36,820 bases of DNA from Ignavibacteriales bacterium (GTDB taxonomy: Bacteria; Bacteroidota; Ignavibacteria; UBA10030), in the NCBI GenBank assembly GCA_026390585.1, contig JAPLFP010000166.1, forward strand, positions 1-36,820, given 5' to 3'. The translations under genes and the position numbers were made by a program. Shown piece after piece: positions 26,431 to 34,072 of this stretch. The notes beneath the pieces are model-generated. The model was not told where the DNA came from and ran no database searches. It saw nothing but the letters and a program-made list of their open reading frames with translations. How positions within the stretch are numbered: position 1 is the first letter of the stretch; every line of letters starts with the position of its first letter.

Positions 26431-27624
26431 TTACTGTTTAGATAGCTTCTGAAGCACATCCTTTGTGTTGGATGCCGCAGAGAGGATTTCTTCCCGCGAA
26501 TTGTAAAAATGCGGAGAGTACCGAAACTTGCCGTTTCGCAATGAAATGAAGACCTCGCGCCGAGTCAGCTCCTGAAAAGCAGCAGTAGGATCCACATTCT
26601 TTGGAGGTTCGATGGTGACGATGCCTGCACGTTCGCTGAGTGTTGTTGGTGAAAACAGTTTGACTCCCTCAACGGCAACAAGCTCGTCCATCAAGGTTTG
26701 GGTCAGGCCCAGAATGTGAGATTCAATGATGCTGGGACCGACTTCAAGCAGAGTCGACAAGGCGGCGTGCATGCCCCACATACCGGGGATGTTCACCGTG
26801 CCGCCTTCATAACGCCTCGCATTGGGATCGAGAGCCTGATCCCAGTTTGAGAAATCAAACGGATTCTCAACGGAAAGCCAGCCAAGATATTTTTGATGAA
26901 CGCGTGCCTGGAGTTCCTCCGTGAGATAGAGAAATCCGATTCCCTGTGGGCCCATCTGCCATTTTGGAGCGCCGGCCGCCATTGCGTCGATTTTCATCGC
27001 CTGAACGTCCAGCTTGATGGCGCCAATTGCTTGGATCCCATCGACCGCGAAAATGATCCCTTTTGAGCGACAAAGATCCCCGAGGAGCATCATGTCTGCC
27101 CTGTATCCCGACAGAAACTGAACCGCGCTCAGCGCCAGGAGCCTCGTCCGAGGTTGCAAGGACGAATAGATGAGCTCTGGAGTCACCCGACCATCGGCAC
27201 ATCGCATGATGTCCACTTCAACGCCCTGGCTCTTCAGGTGATAGTATGGATAGATGTTTGCCGGGAATTCCTGATCATTGAGAAGAACACGATCCCCCGG
27301 TTTCCAATCGATGCCTGAGGCGACGACATTGAGGGCGTCGGATGTATTTCCGACAAGTGCGATGCGTTTGTAGGATTCGGCGTTGATCAGGCGCTGAATA
27401 CATCGCTTCGTCTCTTCGATTTGTACCAAATCATCGAAGAACGTCTCGATCTTTCCTGACGAGCGATCTTGTAGATGCTGTGTTTGCGCTCGCACGACTC
27501 GGGTCGAGAGAGGGCTGACCGCGGCGTGATTGAGATATATCACGCCTTTTTGGGTATGAGGGAAGAGCTGACGAAGGTTCTGAAGCTGGTCGTGCGGAAT
27601 GGGATTGAGTGATTGTGTGTTCAC
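26431..27624 (-). CDS. Class V aminotransferase (cysteine-desulfurase-like fold)
   Basis: This is a PLP-dependent enzyme of fold type I, 397 aa. Motifs are 'GVIYLNHAAVSPLS' (27-40), 'LVGNTSDALNVVASG' (90-104), 'FAVDGIQAIGA' with the cofactor-binding Asp195, and 'GAPKWQMGPQGIGFLY' with the PLP lysine at 221. 'RRYEGGTVNIPG' is the substrate-side arginine region. No obvious SufS/IscS active-site cysteine loop was recognised, so a role in amino-group transfer or lyase chemistry is as likely as desulfuration. The start is a GTG with no good ribosome site, about 32 nt after a predicted transcription start. It is the first gene of the - strand carbohydrate run, ahead of the transporter fusion. Confidence 0.85.
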   Translation of the reverse strand: MNTQSLNPIPHDQLQNLRQLFPHTQKGVIYLNHAAVSPLSTRVVRAQTQHLQDRSSGKIETFFDDLVQIEETKRCIQRLINAESYKRIALVGNTSDALNVVASGIDWKPGDRVLLNDQEFPANIYPYYHLKSQGVEVDIMRCADGRVTPELIYSSLQPRTRLLALSAVQFLSGYRADMMLLGDLCRSKGIIFAVDGIQAIGAIKLDVQAMKIDAMAAGAPKWQMGPQGIGFLYLTEELQARVHQKYLGWLSVENPFDFSNWDQALDPNARRYEGGTVNIPGMWGMHAALSTLLEVGPSIIESHILGLTQTLMDELVAVEGVKLFSPTTLSERAGIVTIEPPKNVDPTAAFQELTRREVFISLRNGKFRYSPHFYNSREEILSAASNTKDVLQKLSKQ

Positions 27625-27663
27625 GTCGGGTCTGGAATAGAAAGACTATGGAATTGTGTGAAG

Positions 27664-27692
27664 ATAATACTCAAAGAGACGAGTAAAATCAA
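27664..27692 (-). promoter_or_regulatory. Candidate sigma-70-type promoter of the carbohydrate run
   Basis: On the - strand, TTGATT (27692-27687), a 17-nt spacer and TATTAT (27669-27664) precede the aminotransferase start. The predicted transcript would start near 27657. It is the best promoter match seen in the window and could drive the genes from 27624 down to 18688. Confidence 0.5.
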
Positions 27693-27715
27693 GGATTTCT
27701 GGGGTGTTTGCGGTA

Positions 27716-27744
27716 TTGTTTTTCGTCAGCGAGTTGCATAAAAT
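27716..27744 (+). promoter_or_regulatory. Possible promoter for the deacetylase-TPR group
   Basis: TTGTTT, a 17-nt spacer and TAAAAT lie back-to-back with the opposite-strand promoter. This would leave a leader of about 155 nt before the ATG at 27905. A second weak candidate (TTGCTG-N17-TTAAAT, 27859-27887) lies closer to the gene. Neither is strong. Confidence 0.3.
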
Positions 27745-27904
27745 GAATATCAGCGACCCCTCCCGGTCCTGAAACTGCCATCACTCGTAAGAGACCTGAA
27801 GGCGGAGTCAAGAGGAAGGGATACCGACTCTCTTGAAAGCGTCTGGAAACTATCGCTATTGCTGGGATCTCGTACACAATGTTAAATCATCAAGGTGGTG
27901 ACAA

Positions 27905-28804
27905 ATGCGAAAACCAGTACTTCTAAGCTCTCTCCTTCTTCTCATTGTCGTCCATGCATCATTGTCTGCCCCGGCAGGCAGCGACAGCACTGTTACTACC
28001 GCACTCATTCGGTGTGATGACATTGGTATGTGCCACGCCGTGAATATGGCCGCCAAGCAAGTCCTTGACCAGGGATTCCCCGTTTCAATGTCTGTCATGT
28101 TTGTCTGTCCATGGTATCAGGAAGCTGTAGATCTCCTCAAGCAATATCGAAATGTTTCGGTGGGTGTGCATCTGACACTCAACGCGGAATGGAAGAACTA
28201 CCGATGGGGTCCCGTGAGTGGACGGAGCGCCGTTCCGTCGCTCGTTGATAGCCTGGGATTCTTCTTTCCATCGCGAGCGACCTTCTTTGCACACCAACCA
28301 ACGTTGTCCGACATTGAACAAGAACTCCGCGCCCAGTTGGATCGTGCTCTGCGTTGCGGCCTGCACATTGACTACGTTGACTACCACATGGGGACTGCAG
28401 TTGACAAGCCCGAGTCACGTGCGATTCTGGAGAACCTAGCGAAAGAATATGGAGTTGCCATCTCACGTTATTTTGGCGAAGAAGATGTCAGCGGCGTGTA
28501 TAGCGCTCCCCCGGCGGGGAAACTCGATACACTTCTCGATAGAACGCGAAAACTCCCTTCTGGTAAAATCAACTTGATGGTCTTCCACGTGGGGCTAGAG
28601 GGCCCCGAAATGGACGCGCTGCTTGACCTGAATGTTTTCGGTCCTGCAGATATGAGCAAACATCGTGAAGGCGAATTGCGGGCACTCACCGCAGTCGACT
28701 TCATGAAACTCATTCGAACAATGAAAGTCCATCTGACCACATATCACGAATTGGTGGAAGAAGTTGGACTGCAGGGAATGAAACGACCATCGGCAAAGGA
28801 CTAA
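27905..28804 (+). CDS. Exported ChbG/HpnK (YdjC-like) carbohydrate deacetylase
   Basis: Family members are metal-dependent deacetylases that remove acetyl groups from N-acetylated sugars such as chitooligosaccharides. The 299-aa protein has a signal peptide (MRKPVLLSSLLLLIVVHASLSA). It then shows 'LIRCDDIGMCHAVN', with the metal/catalytic aspartates at 38-39, 'SVGVHLTLNAEW' with His89, and 'DYVDYHMGT' with His161, the full metal set as I know the family. AAGGTGGTGA precedes the ATG. The next gene starts 4 bp after the stop. ChbG itself is cytosolic, so the signal peptide points to work outside the cytoplasm. Its divergence from a locus with a GH18-like enzyme hints at an acetylated amino-sugar glycan, which is inference. 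Confidence 0.85.
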   Translation: MRKPVLLSSLLLLIVVHASLSAPAGSDSTVTTALIRCDDIGMCHAVNMAAKQVLDQGFPVSMSVMFVCPWYQEAVDLLKQYRNVSVGVHLTLNAEWKNYRWGPVSGRSAVPSLVDSLGFFFPSRATFFAHQPTLSDIEQELRAQLDRALRCGLHIDYVDYHMGTAVDKPESRAILENLAKEYGVAISRYFGEEDVSGVYSAPPAGKLDTLLDRTRKLPSGKINLMVFHVGLEGPEMDALLDLNVFGPADMSKHREGELRALTAVDFMKLIRTMKVHLTTYHELVEEVGLQGMKRPSAKD

Positions 28805-28808
28805 TGGT

Positions 28809-30077
28809 TTGAGATTACTGGTTGTCATAACGATCGCCTTGCTTGGATTAACTTCCTGCGGTATAACGACGTATGTGCCCGCCCGAATGGCTGCGAAGTT
28901 CTATGACGAGGGGGACTACGCAAACGCGATTCACTACTACATGAAAGCCGTCGCGGATCGCGATCAGCGGGCTGAAACATTCTTTTGGCTTGGGATGTCT
29001 TTCTACAAGCTCGGAGATCTCGAAGAAGCAATGCTAGCCCTGGAAAGGAGCTTTGAGAAAGACTCAACAGATGTCGCAGTGATAGAGAGACTTGCTGCCG
29101 CTAATCTTGATCTTGGAAATCTTCCAAAGGCAGGGTACTATTGCAGGAAAGCAATACATATTGATGCCGACTACCTCGAGTCATACAATACACTCGGTCA
29201 CGTGCTCTTTGAGGGGGGAGAGTTGGACAGTGCTGAGTCTTGTTTCAGCTACGCTCTCTCTCTTTCGAAATCGTCGCGATGGAAATCCATTGCTGACGCT
29301 TCGTTCAGGTACTACGAGGGACCTCGGGCGGAAGCGAGCAACGGACTTGGGGAAATCTGCATCGCACGCGGTTTGTTCTATGAGTCACTGGTGTTCTTTG
29401 ACGCTGCCAACTCCCTTGCGAATCATTGGGAGACGCCATGGTTCAACAAGGGAAGAGCCTATGAAGCTCTGGGGAACACCAAGGCTGCAGAAGTTGCCTA
29501 TCAGAGGACAATCGATCTTGCCCCAGGAAAAGCGGGGGCGTTCAGGAACCTGGGGCGGATGTATCGAAGGCTTAGACGGGATTCTGAGGCGATGTCTCTG
29601 TACAGGCGTGCCATTCGGATCGATTCGACAGATGTGGAGTCTTACTATGCACTGGCTGAACTTTATGACAAGAACGACGACAAATGGAACGCGGCTGATA
29701 CTTACAACAGAGCCGTGGACAGAGCTCCTGATGACCCATCTTCGTACTCACGCGCTGCAAGGGCCAACATGTTGATTGGGAACTATGATCTGGCCATAGA
29801 ATTCTTGAGCGAGGTTGTCGAACTGCAACCTCAACACGCAGATGGTCACAACGCACTCGGTGAGGCCTATCGGGCTGCTGGTGATACTGTCCAAGCGCGT
29901 CAGGCATTTGAAGAAGCAATTGCCATCGATTCTCTCTATAGTCTTCCGCTTCGCAACCTGGGAGAGTTGCTGCTCCAGGAAAATAATGCGTCAGAAGGTC
30001 TGAAGTATTATGTCCGCGCAGCTCGGTTGGGTGACGAGAAGGCGGCCGCGTTCCTTCGTTCTCGCGGCCTCGATTGA
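28809..30077 (+). CDS. TPR-repeat lipoprotein
   Basis: The 422-aa protein begins at a TTG with AAAGGA 8 nt upstream; the nearby ATG at 28804 hits a stop at once. Its N-terminus 'MRLLVVITIALLGLTSCG' has a lipobox (LTSC), so it should be anchored to a membrane by a lipid on Cys17. From residue 30 onward it is made of about ten TPR units ('AETFFWLGMSFYKLGDLEEAM', 'ESYNTLGHVLFEGGELDSAES', 'GAFRNLGRMYRRLRRDSEAMSLY', 'DGHNALGEAYRAAGDTVQAR'). It is likely a scaffold for envelope proteins. It sits 4 bp after the deacetylase and 9 bp before a small membrane protein, so the three form a tight operon. Confidence 0.85.
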   Translation: MRLLVVITIALLGLTSCGITTYVPARMAAKFYDEGDYANAIHYYMKAVADRDQRAETFFWLGMSFYKLGDLEEAMLALERSFEKDSTDVAVIERLAAANLDLGNLPKAGYYCRKAIHIDADYLESYNTLGHVLFEGGELDSAESCFSYALSLSKSSRWKSIADASFRYYEGPRAEASNGLGEICIARGLFYESLVFFDAANSLANHWETPWFNKGRAYEALGNTKAAEVAYQRTIDLAPGKAGAFRNLGRMYRRLRRDSEAMSLYRRAIRIDSTDVESYYALAELYDKNDDKWNAADTYNRAVDRAPDDPSSYSRAARANMLIGNYDLAIEFLSEVVELQPQHADGHNALGEAYRAAGDTVQARQAFEEAIAIDSLYSLPLRNLGELLLQENNASEGLKYYVRAARLGDEKAAAFLRSRGLD

Positions 30078-30086
30078 GAACGATAG

Positions 30087-30416
30087 ATGAAACTTCACCT
30101 CGTTGAGATCGTCGTTCTGGCTTTCGTTCCGCTGACTCTCCGAACCGTGCTTTATCTTGTCGCCTGTCGAGTGCGCTCCCTTCACATCACATTACTCAAT
30201 GCAATTATTCTCGCAGGCGCAGGGTATCTGCTTGCGTTTATTCCGATTCCAATTCCTTTTTTCCTTCACCAACCCATTGTCATTGGCGTTGCGATGTTCC
30301 TGTTCGCCCGCTATACGGAAGCCGAACTTTTCCCCGACGTTATCTTTATTCCGCTGGTGATCGAACTCTTCTCCGCCTTGCTCATGGACGAGGTTCTGGT
30401 ACCGATGTTAGCGTGA
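30087..30416 (+). CDS. Small membrane protein of unknown function
   Basis: The 109-aa protein is largely hydrophobic, with three to four likely membrane segments (about 5-26, 34-57, 62-80 and 83-100). A Pro-rich turn 'FIPIPIPFFLHQP' lies in the middle. I do not recognise the family. The start is the ATG 9 bp after the TPR lipoprotein stop, with 'GAGAACG' as a weak ribosome site. The tight spacing and the consistent hydrophobic pattern support it as a real gene. Confidence 0.6.
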   Translation: MKLHLVEIVVLAFVPLTLRTVLYLVACRVRSLHITLLNAIILAGAGYLLAFIPIPIPFFLHQPIVIGVAMFLFARYTEAELFPDVIFIPLVIELFSALLMDEVLVPMLA

Positions 30417-30508
30417 AATGTGTTTTCGCAAATCCAGAGTTTCATTGGATACCACAGCTGAGAATGAGCTTTCGAATTTGCCCGCACGCACTCTGTGAAA
30501 CATGACTC

Positions 30509-30537
30509 TTGCGAGACCATCGATTTTTCCGTAACTT
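30509..30537 (+). promoter_or_regulatory. Possible promoter of tRNA-Arg
   Basis: TTGCGA, a 17-nt spacer and TAACTT end 10 bp before the tRNA 5' end. The -10 match is poor, but its position is right for a tRNA with a very short leader. Confidence 0.3.
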
Positions 30538-30547
30538 CCCTAAAATC

Positions 30548-30625
30548 GCCCCCGTAGCTCAGCATGGATAGAGCAGCGGTTTCCTAAACCGGAGGTCGGA
30601 CGTTCGAATCGTCTCGGGGGCACCA
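30548..30625 (+). tRNA. tRNA-Arg (anticodon CCT)
   Basis: A full cloverleaf can be drawn. The acceptor stem is GCCCCCG/CGGGGGC (7 bp). The D stem is GCTC/GAGC with a 10-nt loop. The anticodon loop TTCCTAA has CCT at 30583-30585. The T stem is GGACG/CGTCT around TTCGAAT, and the discriminator A is followed by an encoded CCA. The outermost anticodon-stem pair is G-G (30576 and 30592) where many CCT tRNAs have G-C; the other four pairs are intact. It reads AGG codons. Confidence 0.95.
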
Positions 30626-30645
30626 AGGCATTTTCGATTGTCGAT

Positions 30646-30840
30646 TTGCGATGTACCGTTCACGGTTCGCTCTTCACAGTTCACTCATCAAAACTCACAC
30701 TTCACTATTCACAATTCACTACTCACGAACTGACTAATCACCGCTACCAATCAACCAATCACCAACCCTTCGACTCGCCCCGACAAAACACGTCGGGACT
30801 CGCTCAGGGCAGGTTAACCAATCATTAACTAACTAATCCG
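30646..30840 (+). repeat. Short-word repeat tract after the tRNA
   Basis: The spacer between tRNA-Arg and proS is built of recurring short words. There are many TTCAC/ACTCAC units (30658-30727) and three exact ACCAATCA copies (30746, 30754 and 30817), the last two flanking a hairpin element. The base usage, with almost no G over long runs, differs sharply from the genes. The 60-aa frame in the ORF track here (30646-30828) is a low-complexity artefact of these words. Confidence 0.7.
30766..30809 (+). repeat. REP-like hairpin element
   Basis: The element runs from CCCTTCGACTCG to CTCAGGG, a pattern like the CCCTTCGAC...GCTCAGGG intergenic repeats found in many bacteria. Its centre is a 20-bp hairpin (CCCGAC/GTCGGG with loop AAAACAC) flanked by a 5-bp direct repeat ACTCG (30773-30777 and 30798-30802). 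No T-run follows, so it is not a typical terminator. Confidence 0.6.
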
Positions 30841-30848
30841 ACTTCCCA

Positions 30849-32543
30849 ATGCGCTTATCACACGCTTTCATTCCGACTCAAAAGGAAATACCGGCAGAGG
30901 CCGCGATACCAAGCCATCAACTCATGATCCGGGCGGGCCTGATGCGCCAGCTTACGGCTGGGGTGTACTCGTTCTTGCCTCTCGGGTTCAGAGCAATCCT
31001 CAAGGCGATCCAGATTGTGCGCGAGGAAATGAACGCGATAGGGGGTCAGGAATTCTTGTTGCCGGCCCTGAACCCGGAGTCCCTGTGGGTTCAGTCGGGC
31101 CGAAGGGATATACCGAACTTCATCCTGAGCATCAAAGAGCGTGACCTTGTCCTCGCACCAACGCACGAGGAAGTCATCGCTCAAATCGCTGGGATGCATA
31201 TCCAGTCGTACAAAGACCTTCCCCAAATCTGGTACCAAATTCAAACGAAATTCCGGAACGAGCCCAGACCGCGGTCGGGCGTCTTGCGTGGCCGCCAGTT
31301 CATCATGAAGGATTCCTATACGCTTGACACTTCATTCGAAAACCTTGACATCGGATACGACAAGCACGCCGAGGCGTATCGCAAAATCTTCACCCGATGT
31401 GGCCTGAAGTTCTTCGTCGTAGGAGCATACAGCGGAGCGATGGGAGGGACCGGTTCACAGGAGTTCATGGTGGAATCGACATCCGGCGAGGATACAGTCG
31501 TGCTCTGCCAGAAATGTGGATATGCAGCGAATCTCGAAGTGGCGAAATCATCGGTCGCGGGCGTGGGGCGCATCGCCGAGAGCAAGTCGCCTGCAGAGAT
31601 TCACACCCCGAACGTACATACGATCGACGAGCTTGCCGTGTTCCTCAACATTGAACACAAGTGGCTTGCGAAGTCCCTTGTCTATCAGCACAACAGCAAG
31701 CCGCTTCTTATCCTGATGTCAGGAAACGATCAGCTGAACGAGGCGAAGCTGGGGACTGCTCTTGCAGGAGGCGAGTTCCGTGCGATGCCCGCGGAAGAGT
31801 TGAGCAAATTGACGGGGGCAGATGCCGGATCGATTGGACCTCTGGGCCTCAAAGGTTTCCGGATTATCGCCGACAAGCGCCTGGAGGGGGCGAACAATCT
31901 CATCAGCGGAGCGAATCGCAACGACTATCACATCGCGAACATTGATATGCAACGCGATGTGAAGGTCGATGGATATTTTGATCTTCGCACTGTGGAGTCC
32001 GGAGAGGCCTGCTCATCGTGCGGATCGCCCCTGAAGATTACGAACGCGATTGAACTCGGACATATCTTCAAACTTGGAACGAAATACTCTGATGCATTGA
32101 ATGTGACATATCTTGATGAAAACGGGCAATCGAAACCTGTCGTGATGGGAAGCTACGGAATCGGGATCGAGCGCATTATCGCGTGTGCTATCGAGCAGAA
32201 CAACGACAAAGACGGCATTGTGTGGAACACAGCGCTTGCTCCATATCCGGTGCATCTGACGGCCATCAACATGAACAACAACGACATCGTGACTACGGCA
32301 GACAGGCTCTACAAGTCTCTCAACGAAGCGGGTTTGGATGTATTGTTTGATGACCGAGGGAATGTCTCTCCGGGGTTCAAATTCAAAGATGCCGATTTGC
32401 TCGGCATGCCGGTTCATGTGATCGTCGGGGAAAAGGGTTTGAAGAACAATCAGATTGAGGTCAAGCTCAGGAGAACGGGAATAAGGACGATGGTTCCCAT
32501 CGACGATCTGATCCCGACTGTAAAGAAACTTCTGGCTGATTAA
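30849..32543 (+). CDS. proS: Prolyl-tRNA synthetase, bacterial type
   Basis: ProS charges tRNA-Pro with proline. The 564-aa protein is the bacterial architecture: class II catalytic core with motif 1-like 'TAGVYSFLPLGFRAILK', motif 2 'FRNEPRPRSGVLRGRQFIMKDSYTL' and motif 3 'GSYGIGIERIIA'. A YbaK-like editing insertion (about 230-380) removes mischarged alanine. A C-terminal anticodon-binding domain ends it ('DVLFDDRGNVSPGFKFKDADLLG'). Cysteine pairs 'LCQKCG' and 'CSSCGS' flank the insertion. Length is close to E. coli ProS. The ATG at 30849 lies right after the repeat tract, and no clear ribosome site is visible. Confidence 0.96.
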   Translation: MRLSHAFIPTQKEIPAEAAIPSHQLMIRAGLMRQLTAGVYSFLPLGFRAILKAIQIVREEMNAIGGQEFLLPALNPESLWVQSGRRDIPNFILSIKERDLVLAPTHEEVIAQIAGMHIQSYKDLPQIWYQIQTKFRNEPRPRSGVLRGRQFIMKDSYTLDTSFENLDIGYDKHAEAYRKIFTRCGLKFFVVGAYSGAMGGTGSQEFMVESTSGEDTVVLCQKCGYAANLEVAKSSVAGVGRIAESKSPAEIHTPNVHTIDELAVFLNIEHKWLAKSLVYQHNSKPLLILMSGNDQLNEAKLGTALAGGEFRAMPAEELSKLTGADAGSIGPLGLKGFRIIADKRLEGANNLISGANRNDYHIANIDMQRDVKVDGYFDLRTVESGEACSSCGSPLKITNAIELGHIFKLGTKYSDALNVTYLDENGQSKPVVMGSYGIGIERIIACAIEQNNDKDGIVWNTALAPYPVHLTAINMNNNDIVTTADRLYKSLNEAGLDVLFDDRGNVSPGFKFKDADLLGMPVHVIVGEKGLKNNQIEVKLRRTGIRTMVPIDDLIPTVKKLLAD

Positions 32544-32549
32544 ACCATC

Positions 32550-33983
32550 ATGAGCAATTCCGTTCTACCTTATTTTGTTGGCGGTGAATGGCGCGGCCTC
32601 TCGTCGCCTCCTGCTGTCATCGAGGTGCGGAATCCGTATGATAACGCGCTTGTGGGAGTTGTGGCACGAGCGACGGAACCGGACGTCAACATCGCGGTTG
32701 AGCGCGCACTGGCTGGTTTCGAGAAGACCCGACGTCTACAGAGCCATGAGCGGCACGAGATCCTCACGTTCATTGCAGCAAAGATCAACGAGAGGAAGGA
32801 TGAGTTCGCCGAACTGCTGTCCATGGAGGTGGGAAAACCAATTTCGGCGGCCAGAACAGAGGTCATCCGCTCGGTTCTCACCTACCAACTTGCTGCGGAG
32901 GAGGCGCGCAGGATCGGAGGGGAAGTTGTCCCATTGGATCTCAATATCCCAGGGCAAAACAGGTACGGTATTGTTCGGCGTTTTCCCATCGGGATAGTTC
33001 TGGCAATTGCTCCGTTCAATTTTCCTCTGAATCTCGTTGCCCATAAGGTTGCCCCTGCAATCGCCAGTGGCAACGCAGTCATCCTCAAGCCCACATCGTC
33101 AGCTCCCATAATAAGCCTGAAGCTAGCAGAGATTATCGAGGCGTCCGGATATCCCGCTGAAGCTTTCAGTGTCTTGCCGTGCTCGAGCCGTGTCGCAGAG
33201 ACCCTTGTGAGGGATCCACGCATTAAGATGCTCAGTTTCACTGGGAGCCCGGCAGTGGGGTGGCCTCTGAAAGCGATTGCTGGAAAGAAAAGGGTCCTCC
33301 TTGAACTCGGAGGGAATGCCGGTGTGATTGTCGATCGTTCGGCGAACCTTGAGGAGGCCGTTCGCAAGAACCTCCTGGGTGCATTTGTCTATTCTGGTCA
33401 GGTGTGTATCAAGGTGCAGCGAATCTATGTACATACTGACCTTTTCGACGAGTACACAGCACGATTCGTTGAAGGCGCGAAACAGATGAAGACCGGAGAC
33501 CCGCGTGACCCTGCAACGATTGTTGGACCAGTCATTACTGCTGAAGCAGCGTCTCGGATACTGGACTGCATCGATGAAGCACGCGAACAAGGTGCAAAGG
33601 TTCTTGCGGGTGGCGGACACGTCGGCAGCGTGATTGAGCCAACAGTCATAGTCAATGTCTCAAGAACATCGAAAGCCTTTTGTACGGAGATCTTCGGCCC
33701 GGTGGCTACACTGCACAAATTCTCTACGATCGAGGAAGCAGTCGCCGGTGTGAATGACTCTTCGTTCGGTTTGCAGGCGGGGATCTTCTCGAATGACTAC
33801 CGAAATATTCTCTACGCGTACAACAACCTCGAAGTCGGAGCTCTCATTGTCAATGAAAATCCTACCTTCAGAGTTGACAACATGCCATACGGCGGTGTGA
33901 AGGACTCGGGGTTCGGACGGGAAGGCATTCGATACGCAATTGAAGAGATGACTGAGCCGAAGATGCTGGCAATGGGGATGTAG
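32550..33983 (+). CDS. NAD(P)-dependent aldehyde dehydrogenase
   Basis: The 477-aa enzyme oxidises an aldehyde to its acid. All ALDH marks are present: 'IAPFNFPLNLVAHKVAPAIASGNAVILKP' for the cofactor site, 'LSFTGSPAVGW', the general base E252 in 'LELGGNAG', and the nucleophile C286 in 'SGQVCIKVQRIYV'. The 34-residue distance between the two equals the usual one. 'EIFGPV' and 'PYGGVKDSGFGREG' close the fold. The 'GQVCIxVQRI' form resembles lactaldehyde/GAPN-like and phosphonoacetaldehyde-type members more than betaine aldehyde types, but the substrate is open. It starts 6 bp after proS. Confidence 0.92.
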   Translation: MSNSVLPYFVGGEWRGLSSPPAVIEVRNPYDNALVGVVARATEPDVNIAVERALAGFEKTRRLQSHERHEILTFIAAKINERKDEFAELLSMEVGKPISAARTEVIRSVLTYQLAAEEARRIGGEVVPLDLNIPGQNRYGIVRRFPIGIVLAIAPFNFPLNLVAHKVAPAIASGNAVILKPTSSAPIISLKLAEIIEASGYPAEAFSVLPCSSRVAETLVRDPRIKMLSFTGSPAVGWPLKAIAGKKRVLLELGGNAGVIVDRSANLEEAVRKNLLGAFVYSGQVCIKVQRIYVHTDLFDEYTARFVEGAKQMKTGDPRDPATIVGPVITAEAASRILDCIDEAREQGAKVLAGGGHVGSVIEPTVIVNVSRTSKAFCTEIFGPVATLHKFSTIEEAVAGVNDSSFGLQAGIFSNDYRNILYAYNNLEVGALIVNENPTFRVDNMPYGGVKDSGFGREGIRYAIEEMTEPKMLAMGM

Positions 33984-33995
33984 GAATTGCGGCAG

Positions 33996-34024
33996 TTGAT
34001 TTCCACTTTCCTAATGCGTACTGT
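33996..34024 (+). promoter_or_regulatory. Possible promoter of dnaE
   Basis: TTGATT, a 17-nt spacer and TACTGT lie in the 89-bp gap before dnaE and would give a leader of about 42 nt. The -10 box is weak. Confidence 0.3.
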
Positions 34025-34072
34025 TTTGTAGTTGCTTTTCGTTTCCATCAACCTTTCTTTTCCCGGTTTCAC

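Noticed and set aside
27689-27877. 62-aa - strand frame in the divergent gap
   Set aside because: No ribosome site or recognisable domain, and it overlaps the region that holds the candidate promoters.
30646-30828. 60-aa frame after the tRNA
   Set aside because: It is a translation of TTCAC/ACTCAC repeat words and the REP-like element; low complexity, typical of a spurious ORF.
30646-30840. CRISPR array or integrated element next to the tRNA
   Set aside because: The repeat words are too short and irregularly spaced, there are no equal spacers, no cas or integrase genes nearby, and no duplicated tRNA 3' end was seen.
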